From contig CM064517.1 of assembly GCA_032716605.1 (NCBI GenBank), positions 20,415,138-20,479,137 of the forward strand: a stretch of 64,000 bases of DNA. The letters run 5' to 3'. This stretch comes from Paralithodes platypus. Taxonomy: Eukaryota > Arthropoda > Malacostraca > Decapoda > Lithodidae. A model generated the notes under the pieces. That model was not told the DNA's origin. It saw only the letters and a list, made by a program, of their open reading frames with translations, and ran no database searches. Both the position numbers and the translations under genes were made by a program. Below, in pieces: positions 54,653 to 64,000 of this stretch. Each line of letters begins with the position of its first letter. Position 1 is the first letter of the stretch.

Positions 54653-54801
54653 TACTCCTTCAGGGGCGGGATTGAGAGGAACGAGAGTAGAAAACACTGA
54701 GTTGTTGTGGCTTACTACCCCATGAACTATTAAAAACTTAGCCAAATAAAATATCAAGTGGAGGGAGGGAGGATGGGTGGGGTAAAACAAAACAAAACAA
54801 G
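54653..54801. repeat. Left copy of a ~145-bp direct repeat flanking a LINE
   Basis: TACTCCTTCAGGGGCGGGAT to GGTAAAACAAAACAAAACAA + G. Matches 56417-56560 except one C/T change and a 5-base AAAAC unit. Confidence 0.92.
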
Positions 54802-56416
54802 CCCTCTCTGGGCTTAACACTAATAAGGCTTACGGTCCGGACGGTGTTCCTCCTGTTGTTCTCAAAAACTGTGCTTCCGTGCTGACTCCCTGCCTAGGCA
54901 AACTCTTTCGTCTCTGTCTATCCTCTAACGTCTTCCCTTCATGCTGGAAGTTTGCTCACATTCAACCTGTCCCAAAGAAGGGTGACCGCTCTTAACCCTC
55001 CAACTATCGTCCAATTGTTCTCATCTCTTGTCTTTCTAAAGTTTTTGAAACTATTCTTGCTTCCAAATTTCTTAAGCATTTCTCTTCTCATAACCTGCTC
55101 TCAGATCGCCAGTATGGCTTCCTTAAGGGTCGCTCTACTGGTGATCTTCTTTCATATCTTACTAACTCTTGGTCATCCTCCTTTCGGGACTTCGGTGAGA
55201 CTTTTTCTATTGCACTAGACATATCGAAAGCCTTCGATAGAGTCTGGCATAAATCTTTAATTTCTAAACTACCCTCCTTCGGTTTCTATCCCTCCATCTG
55301 TGCCTTTGTCTCTAATTTCCTTTCCGGCCGTTCCATAGCCGCGGTTGTGGACGGCCATTGTTCACTTCCTCACCCTATAAACTCCGGTGTTCCTCAGGGC
55401 TCTGTCCTATCTCCTATTCTCTTTCTAATTTTTATAAATGATCTCCTTAACTGTACCTTAATTCCCATCCATTCATACGCAGACGACTCAACCTTACACT
55501 ACTCCCTTAGTTTTTCAGAACGCCCCAGCCAGCAATTCCTCAACGACAAACGTAATGAAGCCATAGAACTCTTAAATTCTGATCTAAATACTATTTCCAA
55601 TTGGGGCAGAGAAAACCTTGTTAACTTTAATGCTTCCAAAACCCAATTTCTCCATCTATCTACCCGTCAGGTTCTCCCAGCGGACTATCCCTTATTCTTC
55701 AACAATACAAAAAATCAACCCTTCATCTTCTCTCAATATTCTTGGTGTCTCTTTTTCTTCTGCTCTCATTTGGAAGGACCATATTACCAGTCTTGCTAAG
55801 GCAGCCTCCCAGAAGCTCGGTGTGCTCAACCGCCTTAGGGGGTTCTTTTCCCCTGCACAGCTTCTTGCTCTGTACAGGGGCATAGTGCGCCCTTGTATTG
55901 AGTATTGTTCACATGTCTGGGGAGGTTCCTCTCACACCGCTCTCCTAGACAAAGTTGAAAGGAAGGCCTTTCATATCATTAACTCCCGTCCACTCACCAA
56001 CTCTCTGCAGTCTCTCTCTCTCCGCCGCAATGTTGCATCTCTCTCGCTATTCTATCGCTACTATAATAATCAGTGTTCCTCAGAGCTATCCCAGTGCATA
56101 CCACCTCCTTTACGTAGGGCACGTGGTACCCGTCTTGCAACTCAATCCCACCCCTACTCTGTGCAACTCTCCAACCCAAGAGTGAAACGTTACTCTCAAA
56201 CTTTCTTCTACTCAACAGCTGAGCTCTGGAACTCTATCCCAGAATCAGTCTTTCCTTCTTCCTATGACTTAAATTGCTTCAAACTCCGTGTGTCCAGGCA
56301 TTTTGGCTCGAACGTCCCTTGATTTTGGCCCTGTCACTCTTTCAACTATGGGGGAGGCACTCGCTATAGGCAGTAATGCCTTTTGCCTCCCTCAATCACA
56401 TAGAAAAACAAAAAAA
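54802..56416 (+). pseudogene. Jockey-like LINE reverse transcriptase, 5' truncated
   Basis: Coding from the first base: KAYGPDGVPPVVLKNC, then a TAA at 54993-54995, NYRPIVLISCLSKVFE, RQYGFLKGRSTGDLLSYL, ALDISKAFDRVWHKSL, NSGVPQGSVLSPILFLIFIN, SYADDSTLHYS (catalytic YADD kept), NFNASKTQFLHLST. A frameshift at about 55650-55690 moves coding to LLALYRGIVRPCIEYCSHVW, KVERKAFHIINSRPL and FFYSTAELWNSIPES, ending at 56323. A 90-base 3' UTR and A-rich tail follow. One stop and one frameshift make it inactive. The clade call (Jockey-like) is from motif wording only. Confidence 0.88.
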
Positions 56417-56560
56417 TACTCCTTCAGGGGCGGGATTGAGAGGAACGAGAGTAGAAAATACTGAGTTGTTGTGGCTTACTACCCCATGAACTATTAAAAA
56501 CTTAGCCAAATAAAATATCAAGTGGAGGGAGGGAGGATGGGTGGGGTAAAACAAAACAAG
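56417..56560. repeat. Right copy of the ~145-bp direct repeat
   Basis: TACTCCTTCAGGGGCGGGAT to GGGTAAAACAAAACAAG, directly after the LINE A-rich tail and before a (TG)n run (56561-56582). Confidence 0.92.
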
Positions 56561-56749
56561 TGTGTGTGTGTGTGTGTGTGTGAGGGGGGGGGGGGGTTTG
56601 TAGTGAAGGATGTGGTATGGAGAGATGCCACTACTTCTATATGTCACCCAATTTTGAGACATTTCCCGGCTCTGGCACGGTATTTGAAGGTTTTTTATTT
56701 ACACATGTTTATAAGTGGTAATAAACAGGAATTAATGGAGAATGCTTGT

Positions 56750-57170
56750 GAATAGATAAGTGTGAACGCAGTCGTTTGGGAGAGAGGGTCATGCGCCAGT
56801 TGGACTAGATAGTAGTCCATCAGGCGCCTGGCCAGGAGAGCCAGTGGTAATGAAGGGTGCGTCTGGAACCATGGTGGGCGGGCTTGTGATAGTGAAGCTT
56901 CGCTGCGGGTCTGCCTGCAGAAATCGGCGCCTCTCCGGGAGATCTGGGTCCTGGGAATCTTTTGCTGGGAACCCCAAATGGGCCTGTGTCTCTGGGTATT
57001 TCTTCTGGGCGACCTAGATGTGTGTGAGATTATTATGTTTTGTATAGTTTTTTTTTTCTGATGTGTTGTGATGTCCCTGTTCAGGCTGTCTCGAGTTGGC
57101 CACCCCCATAACATTTTTTTTTAGGAAAACTGGGGAAGGTGCCAGAGTATATACATACAATACATATACT
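56750..57170 (+). mobile_element. Family G retroposon 3' region
   Basis: A GC-rich block (GCCAGTTGGACTAGATAGTA, CAGGCGCCTGGCCAGGAG, CTGCAGAAATCGGCGCCTCT) leads to GCTGTCTCGAGTTGGCCACC, TAGGAAAACTGGGGAAGGTG and CCAGAGTATATACATAC. The end matches 9860-9965. Probably the 3' UTR of a LINE whose coding part is absent here. Confidence 0.5.
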
Positions 57171-57274
57171 GTACATGTTTATATACCGTGCCGAAGGAAG
57201 ATCGCAGTTCCTAGGTTAAGCTAGGTTCCTAGGTCTGCAGCTCTGAAGGTACTTGTCCGGTAACTTGTTCAAAC

Positions 57275-57635
57275 TTAACCCATTGAGGATCATGACGTGT
57301 TTTGACAGTTTATTTTGGTTATCATTAGACGATTATATTCGCTTAGGGTGAACTTGTGGGAGCTGAGGAGTTAATTTGAGATTGTATTAACCCCTTTGAG
57401 TCCTAAATATATTTCCTAAGTTGCATAAAATCGGCTAATGATAATCCAAATAAAGTGCAACAGCGCTACCTTGGTGGTGGTGTAATGGTTTAGATGCTTA
57501 TGTTCTGGGTGTGGTGTCCCGAGTTCTAATCCCGGGAGGACCATATGCTTTCATTAGTTTATTCAAGTGCATTTGGGGTTTGTAGTTGATGATTAACGTT
57601 AAGAACAGGGTGTTGCTTAATCCTCAAGGGGTTAA
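57275..57635. mobile_element. Family C MITE split by a SINE
   Basis: TTAACCCATTGAGGATCATG to TAATCCTCAAGGGGTTAA, with mirrored TTGACAGTTTATTTTGG / CCAAATAAAGTGCAAC. The SINE at 57467-57618 interrupts the right arm. Confidence 0.75.
57467..57618 (+). mobile_element. tRNA-derived SINE (family N)
   Basis: TGGTGGTGGTGTAATGGTTT (A-box region), GTCCCGAGTTCTAATCCCGG (B box), CATATGCTTTCATTAGTTTA, then TTAACGTTAAGAACAGGGTG. Related copies at 59339 and 59533. Confidence 0.78.
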
Positions 57636-58000
57636 TTTAATATTTCCTTATAAATAATGTAGTGTCACTCAAGGACTGTCTTTACTTTCCTTATATACAG
57701 GATATACATTTTGTAGAACCAGGTCAGCTCCAATCACTTTCAAGTCTCGTCCAATAGTTTTTCGGACTGGCTTCAAGCATTTTATATAACTTTAACAAGC
57801 ATTTTCAGATCTGTTTCAAACGGTTTTTAGATCTACTCCAAGTGTCCAAGATATTCTAAAATCTTTCTTTCTTATTTGCTGTTCTTTCAAACCAATCGTA
57901 AGCTTTATGCAGATCGTTTATCGAACATACATAATTTTTTGGACGGGGCCAAACATATGCGTAAGCTTGGAAAACAGAGCTTTAGAAGACATATTTCTAC
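57636..58000. other. Nothing recognised
   Basis: No repeat or gene supported in this stretch. Confidence 0.45.
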
Positions 58001-58381
58001 TTAAGGGGGGTGACCTGCTTTTTTTTATTTCTCTCCTTTTCTCTCTTTCTCTGGCTTGTATCCATTCGGCCCCATTCAGCCAACTATTTTAAGACGTTTA
58101 TCCCCATCTAGGTGTCGATTTCTTCCTTGCGAGCGATAGCGAGCCAGCATTATATTAAGAAATCCGGCTTCGCCGGAGACATTTTTCTAGAAAAATGTGC
58201 AAATTTAGCCTGCTGTCAAAAACATTTAAGAAATATGCTGGCTCACTACCGCTCGCCAGTAAAGAAAATTGACACCTGGATGGGGATAAACGTCTTAAGA
58301 CAGTAGACTGAGTGGGGCCAAATGGATACAAGCCAGAGAAAGATAGAAAAGGACAGAACAAAAACAGGTCACCCCCCTTAA
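58001..58381 (+). mobile_element. Family B palindromic TTAA MITE, symmetric termini
   Basis: TTAAGGGGGGTGACCTGC to AACAGGTCACCCCCCTTAA: in this copy both ends are the GGTGACCTG type, whereas most B copies have one GTCACC and one GAGGTGGG end. Confidence 0.85.
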
Positions 58382-58538
58382 CACGCACAAATATACACAA
58401 CTTTGCTATTAAGGTCAATTTACAAATACCGCCAAACTGGAAATTTTGTGTTTTCTTATGTTTTCTTAATGTGTAATTTCAATCATGAATTATATTGAAG
58501 TTTCCAGAGATATATACTGTTTTTTTGGAGATGATGGT

Positions 58539-58902
58539 TTAAGGGGGGATGGGCCGGTTTTCTGGACCACTTTCTCACTCATGTTTAGCCCCATTAGTTT
58601 TCAGATGTTAAGATGTTTGCCCCATTAGTTAGTCGATTGCAAGACCTTTCGCTCCATTTCGTCGTCAATATTTAGACCTTTTGTGCTATTTAGGTGTCGA
58701 TTTTTTACCTGGCGAACGATAGTGAGCCTGTAATGTTGGAAGAACCGGCCTTCGGCCGGGACATTTATCTACCGAAAAATGTACAAATTAATCTAGAAGG
58801 GGGATCTAATGGATTTTTTTTTTTTTTTGTTGATGGAAGTCTAGGAAGGAAACTAGATGAATACATCACAAATCGGCGGAAAAGTGAACCCTCCCCCCTT
58901 AA
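58539..58902 (+). mobile_element. Family A TTAA MITE
   Basis: TTAAGGGGGGATGGGCCGG to AAAAGTGAACCCTCCCCCC + TTAA, stem CCGGCC-TTC-GGCCGG perfect. Same subfamily as 28974-29352. Confidence 0.85.
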
Positions 58903-59338
58903 CCATGATTTGCGGAGACTGTGTAGAGGATGTTTTATCTTTGTTTTCCTATATTTTCCATCTTTCCATCTTTTCTTCCTGTAATTTCCTCTTTAATGTG
59001 GTTTTCTTCTCCCTGACCTATCATCTTCGCTGGTTACCCTCCTCACGTCTCTCCCTCTCTTCCCTGTCCTTCTTCACGTCTCTCCCTCTCTTCCCTTCTC
59101 TACCTCTCTCCTTCCTGTCATTGTGTCTTGGTTCTCCTTCGCTCCCTTCCTCTTTTGCCCACATCTCTGCTTGGTCTTCTTCCTTATCCTCCTCTTCCAT
59201 TTCGTCGTCAGTGAGAGAGAAGAGGGAGGTGAGAGAGACGGTTGGGGCGATGCTGGGAGGGGGCAGAAGGAGACTTTCCATCTCGGGGTCTCGGGGAAGG
59301 GAGACAACCTGGAAATGTAATATGTATATTAACTGTGT
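58903..59338. other. Pyrimidine-rich stretch, no gene
   Basis: CT-rich with CTCCCTCTCTTCCC repeats near 59050-59110. Overlapping frames on both strands are low-complexity (S/L or E/R rich). Confidence 0.5.
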
Positions 59339-59480
59339 TGGTGGTGTAATGGTTTAGGTGCTTATGTTCTGGGTGTGGTGTCCCGAGTTCGAATTCCGGG
59401 AGGGCCATATGCTTTCATTAGTTTATTCAAGTACATTGGGGTTTGTAATTGATGATTAATGTTAAGAACGGGGTGTTACT
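59339..59480 (+). mobile_element. tRNA-derived SINE (family N)
   Basis: TTGGTGGTGTAATGGTTTAG, CCCGAGTTCGAATTCCGG, ATGCTTTCATTAGTTTATTC and AACGGGGTGTTACTTA. Full-length relative to the other two copies. Confidence 0.8.
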
Positions 59481-59532
59481 TATATGCAATCACATTATCT
59501 TCTTATACTATTGTGTATGAAAGATTAATTAC

Positions 59533-59664
59533 ATTTAGATGCTTATGTTCTGGGTGTGGTGTCCCGAGTTCGAATCCCGGGAGGACCACATGCTTTCATT
59601 AATTCATTCAAGTGCATTAGGGTTTGTAATGGAGGATTAATGTTAAGAACGGGGTGTTCCTTAA
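59533..59664 (+). mobile_element. tRNA-derived SINE (family N), 5' truncated
   Basis: Starts TTTAGATGCTTATGTTCTGG, has a perfect GAGTTCGAATCCCGGG B box, ends GAACGGGGTGTTCCTTA. Confidence 0.78.
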
Positions 59665-59778
59665 TTTCATACCTAATACTGTCCTGCTAAAAACAGTTGG
59701 ACAATATACCCCATCACACATTATGTCTTCGATAGGTTTAGTTTCCAACAGTTAATTATTCTTTAAAAAAAAAAAAAA

Positions 59779-59852
59779 AATGGGTCAACAGTCTTAAAAT
59801 CTGAAAACTAATGGGACTAAACATGAGGGAGAAACCCGACCCATCTCCCCTA
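59779..59852 (-). mobile_element. Family A MITE, terminal fragment
   Basis: GTCTTAAAATCTGAAAACTA, GGGACTAAACATGAGGGAGA and CCATCTCCCCTAAA, preceded by a poly-A run. Confidence 0.6.
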
Positions 59853-60440
59853 AAATTATCTCCGCAACCGCTGATGGCAGAGATGAAAATGAAACCAACT
59901 GAAAAAATATAGCAATACTGAAAAAGTCCATAAGCCGGAGTCACATGAGCCTTTTTTTTAGCAATTTTTACGGGCAATTATGGTCTGGAAACTTTAAAAA
60001 TTACACTTTATCAGAATTCAGCCACCGAACATAATCTACCTTCAGTCTAGTTACCGATACCAGTGCGAAAATGTCCCGAAATAATACGAGAAAAAACTTC
60101 TATCTATCTATCTTTCTATATGCTCAGGCCCAATCCCCATTTGTCCTATTGTTTTATTAATTTATGTTTGTATTTTTATTTTCTGTTTTATTCTATTTTT
60201 TATTTTTGTTTTTATTTTTATTTGTTTTGCTCTAGGAAAATTGGCGAAAAAAGCGCTCGTGTGACAGCGGCTATACATACGCTGTTGGTATCCGAGGATG
60301 GTGGCAGAGGAGTGTCGTGGGGGGAGGGGGATCCAGCTCTCCTGACGGGGGTGAAGGAATTGGTCACTTCTGCAAGGCAGTGATGATTGACAACTAGGAG
60401 AAGAGGGAATGGAGAAAAAAAACAATAAAATAACAATATA
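59853..60440. other. No gene; family G tail on the minus strand
   Basis: CTATCTATCTATC, ATATGCTCAGGCCCAATCCC and a T-rich run (60100-60220) are the reverse family G end. The rest is unassigned. Confidence 0.45.
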
Positions 60441-60526
60441 AACACCATATGAGGAGGAGCACTTTATTGACAACGTTTCGCAGATACCTGAAGGAGCTAT
60501 CTGCGAAACGTTGTCAATATGGTGTT
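60441..60526. repeat. Perfect 21-bp hairpin with an outer arm
   Basis: ATTGACAACGTTTCGCAGAT(A) at 60466-60486 pairs perfectly with 60498-60518; the 11-base loop is CCTGAAGGAGC. An outer AACACCATAT / ATATGGTGTT pair (60441-60450, 60517-60526) is separated by an unpaired GAGGAGGAGCACTTT on one side only. Confidence 0.9.
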
Positions 60527-60653
60527 TATATTCATGGTGTTTGTATTCATGGTGTTTATATTCATGGTGTTTATATTCATGGTGTTTATATTCATGGTGT
60601 TTATATTCATGGTGTTTATATTCATGGTGTTTATATTCATGGTGTTTATATTC
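60519..60653 (+). repeat. 15-bp tandem array starting at the hairpin edge
   Basis: Nine copies of ATGGTGTTTATATTC (the second has GTATTC). The first unit is the outer arm of the hairpin, so the array grew from the hairpin boundary. Confidence 0.92.
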
Positions 60654-60735
60654 ATTCTGTAAACTTTTCCAATTTATCTCAACAATAAAATAATAGTGTG
60701 AAAGTGAAATTTGTGTTGAAAAGTTGTAGGGTTGG

Positions 60736-60843
60736 TTGTTGCCGTTGTTGTTGTTATTAGTCCCCAGGCTGTCTGACCGAACAGCCCCAAGGTCCCGAGC
60801 AAGGTCAAGGCCATAACGAAGCGTCCCCACAGAACCCTCCCAG
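60736..60843 (-). mobile_element. Family E 3'-end fragment
   Basis: (TTG)n, GTCCCCAGGCTGTCTGACCG, AACAGCCCCAAGGTCC, AAGGCCATAACGAAGCGTCC. Same end as 329-760. 60844-61187 has nothing recognised. Confidence 0.7.
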
Positions 60844-61202
60844 CTTTATACGGTCAGTAAAGTGTGGTGGATGTAGGGCTATGTAGGTAATTAAAGTAAG
60901 CTGGGAAATATTATCAGATATTCCGCCAATACCCGCTTTCATGAATTTGCGTAAGTGAAATATGCAATTACTTAACAGAAAACGTCAACTAACTTCATGT
61001 TATCAGTCAACTCCCAACAACCAAATCACAAAACAATATTAATATTAGTTTTCCTCTCTGGTTGATAGGAAGCGGTAAAATCGGCGTTCAGGAAATACAA
61101 TATATTAATTCCTAACCTTACATTTTAGTTAATTTTTGATCTGGAGTCACATTCTAGATCGACCCACGATCATATATAAAGTTACTTGACAACTCCTGAA
61201 TA

Positions 61203-63169
61203 GCTGTGGAAGAAAAGAAGAAAGCATATAGAGTGTGGTTGGGTAGTAGAGGGAATGAAGATTCCGAGAGACAGAAACGAGCGAGGTACGTGGAGAGTAA
61301 GAGGGTGGTGAAGAGAGTAGTGAAGGAAAGTAAGAGAAGAGTAGATGAGGAATTTGGAAGGAATCTGAGTGTAAAATGGAGGGAGAGTAAGAAACTGTTC
61401 TGGAAAGAAGTCAAGAAAGTTAGGGAAGGTAGCAAGGGAAACAGTAAGGGTGTGAAAGATAAGAATGGGAGAATGCTAGCCGAGAAGCAAGAGAGAGTCG
61501 AAAGATGGAGGGAGTACTTCAGTGAGTTGCTAAATGAAAGGAATGAAGAGCCAGCAAACATAGCTGGATATGGTATGGGAGGGAGAAGAAGAGAAGTAGT
61601 GGAGGAGGAGGTGGGGATCAGGAGGTCAGAAGTGTGGGAAGCCATGAAAGAGTGAAGTTGGGGAAAGCACCAGGAACAGATGGAGTGTGTGGGGAAATGT
61701 TGAGGTATGGTGGTGAGATAGTGATAGAATGGGTATGGAAAATGTGCAAACTAGCATGGGAGAAGGGGAGTGCACCCGATGACTGGAAGACTGGCATAAT
61801 AGTCCCCCTATATAAGGGCAAAGGGGAAAGAGGAGTGTGTGGTAACCACCGAGGAATATGTCTTCTAAGCGTAGTAGGGAAGGTATACAGTAGGGTAGTG
61901 ATTGAGAGAGTGAGAGTGAGAACGGAGAAATGGATAGGCGACGAGCAGGGAGGTTTTAGGAAGGGAAGAGGATGTGTAGATCAGATTTTTACCCTGAATT
62001 GTGTTGTGGAGAAGTATCTGGAGAAGAAACAAAAGGTGTATGTTGCCTTTATGGACTTAGAGAAGGCCTATGACAGAGTGGATAGAGAAGGTTTGTGGAA
62101 AGTACTTAGAATATACGGAGTAGAGGGCAAGTTGCTGAAAGCAGTGAAGAGCATGTATGAGGGTGCAAAGGCGGCAGTACGTGTGGAGAGTGAGCAGAGC
62201 GAGTTCTTTGACCTGAATGTTGGTTTGAAACAGGGGTGTGTGATGTCCCCGTGGTTGTTTACTGTATATATGGATGGAGTCATGAAAGAAATACTATCAA
62301 GAGCAGTGAATGTTGGTGTATCGCTGAAAAGGGAGGGAATTGAGTGGAAGCTACCTATACTGCTGTTTGCGGATGATACAGTTCTGATGAGTGATAATGA
62401 ATGGGAGTTGCAGGGTCTGGTAAATGAGTTTGGAACAGTGTGCGAAAAACGGAATTTGAAGGTAAATACGGGAAGAGCAAGGTTATGGTCTTCGAAAGGG
62501 TGAAGTCACAGAGTGTGAGGTGAAGCTGAACGGTCAGGCTATGGAGATCGTCAACTCTTTTAAGTATCTGGGCAGTGTGTTGAGTAAAGATGGGACTATG
62601 GATGAAGAGGTGCGGGAGAGGGTACAACAGGGGAAGAGGGTTGTAGGAACGCTAAAAGCAGTAACAAGAAATAGGGTGGTCAGTATGGAAGTGAAGAAGT
62701 CCTTGCATGACAGTGTGGTAATCCCGACACTGACTTACGGAAGCGAAGCATGGACGTTGGTTGAGAGACTCAGACCAAGAGTGAGAGCAGTGGAAATGAA
62801 TTACTTAAGGAGTGCGTGCGGAGTTACATGGAGGGATAGACAGACTAATGAGGAAGTAAGAAGGAGGTGTGGTGTGGAGGTAGATGTGCTGGAAAGTGTG
62901 AAAAGGAACAACTTGAGATGGTTCGGCCATATGGAACGTATGGAAAGCGAGAGAATGACTAAGAGGGTGTACGAGAGCGAGGTGGAGGGACAGAGGGGGA
63001 GAGGTAGACCGAATATGAGGGGGAAGGATGGAGTGAGGAACTACATGAACGAAGGCGGTGCTGGTTGGGGGGAGGGGCGTCGACTGACTGGGGACAGAGG
63101 TGCATGGGGGCGGTTCGTTCGTGGCCACCCCTTCGGGGATCACGGCGTCAGGCAATAGATAGATAGATA
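61203..63169 (+). mobile_element. RTE-like LINE with 15-bp target duplication and (TAGA)n tail
   Basis: Flanked by exact direct repeats GACAACTCCTGAATA at 61188-61202 and 63170-63184, so both ends are defined. The element is 5' truncated, coding throughout, and ends GGCGTCAGGCAATAGATAGA. The final 50 bases resemble the end of retroposon K. The RTE-like assignment is from motif style and is tentative. Confidence 0.9.
61206..63158 (+). pseudogene. RTE-like LINE polyprotein, at least two frameshifts
   Basis: Frame 1 (61206-61655): lysine/arginine-rich linker, KRVVKESKRRVDEEFGR, KEVKKVREG, RVERWREYFSELLNE. A frameshift at about 61650 leads to frame 2 (to 62503): KAPGTDGVCGEMLR, NHRGICLLSVVGKVYSRVV, EQGGFRKGRGCVDQIFTL, VAFMDLEKAYDRVDREGL, LKQGCVMSPWLFTVYMDGVM, LLFADDTVLMSDNEWEL, NLKVNTG. 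A further shift at about 62465-62520 leads to frame 3: FKYLGSVLSKDGTMDEEV, VVIPTLTYGSEAWTL, LRWFGHMERMESERMTKRV, GRGRPNMRGKDGV. RT catalytic residues (D in MDLEKAYD, FADD) are present. The endonuclease is missing through 5' truncation. Confidence 0.88.
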
Positions 63170-63246
63170 GACAACTCCTGAATACTTGGCAGCTTCGTTT
63201 ATACATATATTTCACTCTCAAGTGATGATTTTTCTTTTAACGTGTT

Positions 63247-63252
<6 letters not shown>

Positions 63253-63306
<54 letters not shown>
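63253..63306. repeat. (TA)n microsatellite
   Basis: About 27 units, followed at 63318-63340 by an isolated B-box-like GATGGTTCGATCCCC with no A box. Confidence 0.97.
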
Positions 63307-63310
<4 letters not shown>

Positions 63311-63398
63311 TATATCTGATGGTCGATGGTTCGATCCCCACTGAGAGACTAGAAACATTTAGTGGCTCACGTGTATTTGTGATATATTCTCAGTATAT

Positions 63399-63407
63399 AT
63401 ATATATA

Positions 63408-63466
<59 letters not shown>
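63399..63466. repeat. (TA)n microsatellite
   Basis: A second long TA tract with one AATATT interruption. From 63467 to the end of the window nothing is recognised. Confidence 0.97.
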
Positions 63467-63468
<2 letters not shown>

Positions 63469-64000
63469 CGTTTATAATAAGTCAAGTTGTCGAGATAAAT
63501 ATATCTCTTGAGACACTCAGAGAGCTGAAAAAATAGTTTTTCACACCAAATAACTATAAATATTATATATAGTATAACAAATATATTGATAGAACTATTA
63601 AATATCAAATGAACTAGTGACATTACATGTATCTAAAGATACAGGTTACTTAGAATGGATGGGAAAACTTATACTAACAGATGTCGAATTACCCAAATGA
63701 AAGATTTTTTTTTTCCTCAGTTAATGCATGAATTACTAACGAGTTTATTATATATTAGCTGAGGTACTCACACCCTGTGTGGGCTAATGTGTAATCCCGA
63801 ATCCTGAGAGGGCTTCACTGTGATACTAAACCTTACGAGGATCATGCAAACCCGGACAGTATTATAGGTTTGACTCCTGTAAGGAGATAAAGAAAACCTA
63901 ATATTTAGTAGTGGCCCTGTAATCATTGACGATTATGCCTATTACATAAGGCACCCTCTTCAAACACTCATCCGCCGTAGTTTGAATCTACCTCGCAGAG

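Noticed and set aside
58857..59357. 166-residue serine/leucine-rich frame
   Set aside because: Crosses from a MITE into pyrimidine-rich low-complexity DNA and a SINE; no domain signal.
60466..60518. Bacterial-type terminator
   Set aside because: The hairpin has no T run and the context is eukaryotic repeats.

Overview
This window is repeat-rich eukaryotic (animal) DNA. I found no intact host protein-coding gene, no rRNA, no convincing functional tRNA gene and no CRISPR array. The host is probably an arthropod, perhaps a crustacean. That is inference from many CCTAACC tracts (the arthropod telomere motif TTAGG read on the other strand), the microsatellite load and the mix of LINE types; no marker gene settles it. 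All readable coding sequence belongs to retrotransposons.

LINE content: a CR1-like element with ORF1 esterase remnant, endonuclease and reverse transcriptase (21103-24611); two related Jockey-like pseudogenes (49588-50811 minus, 54802-56416 plus); a restriction-like-endonuclease (RLE) LINE (36123-39677); an RTE-like LINE with a clean 15-bp target duplication (61203-63169); and 3' scraps of CR1-type elements (8266-8772, 49042-49255).

Small DNA transposons are the other main layer. Family A (about 340-370 bp) and family B (about 380 bp) are TTAA-flanked MITEs with shared core modules; about 30 copies or fragments lie across the window. Families C and D, and the element at 3008-3453, are TTAACCC...GGGTTAA MITEs of piggyBac type. 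Family F is a palindromic MITE with a TA target. A further group has GGT...ACC termini and 8-bp target duplications, with CCTAACC tracts inside and in most copies a GTGGGGGC hairpin. tRNA-derived SINEs and retroposed tails ending in (AAC)n or (TAGA)n fill in between.

Tandem arrays are abundant: 24 bp (1155-1716), 44 bp (10255-10675), 37 bp (14571-15086), about 120 bp (15335-15760), 80 bp (18692-20907), 26 bp (25399-25765), 47 bp (29327-32517), 28 bp (33512-34723) and 30/33/40 bp (46607-47510).

The best signals are relationships between elements. A GGT...ACC transposon interrupts the RLE LINE frame, and the frame resumes exactly after its 8-bp duplication. The 47-bp satellite monomer contains the right terminus of the family A MITE that borders it. 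Family A/B elements keep two consecutive hairpins with a compensating base-pair change. TTAA elements abut and share a single TTAA. A Jockey-like LINE is flanked by a direct repeat of about 145 bp.
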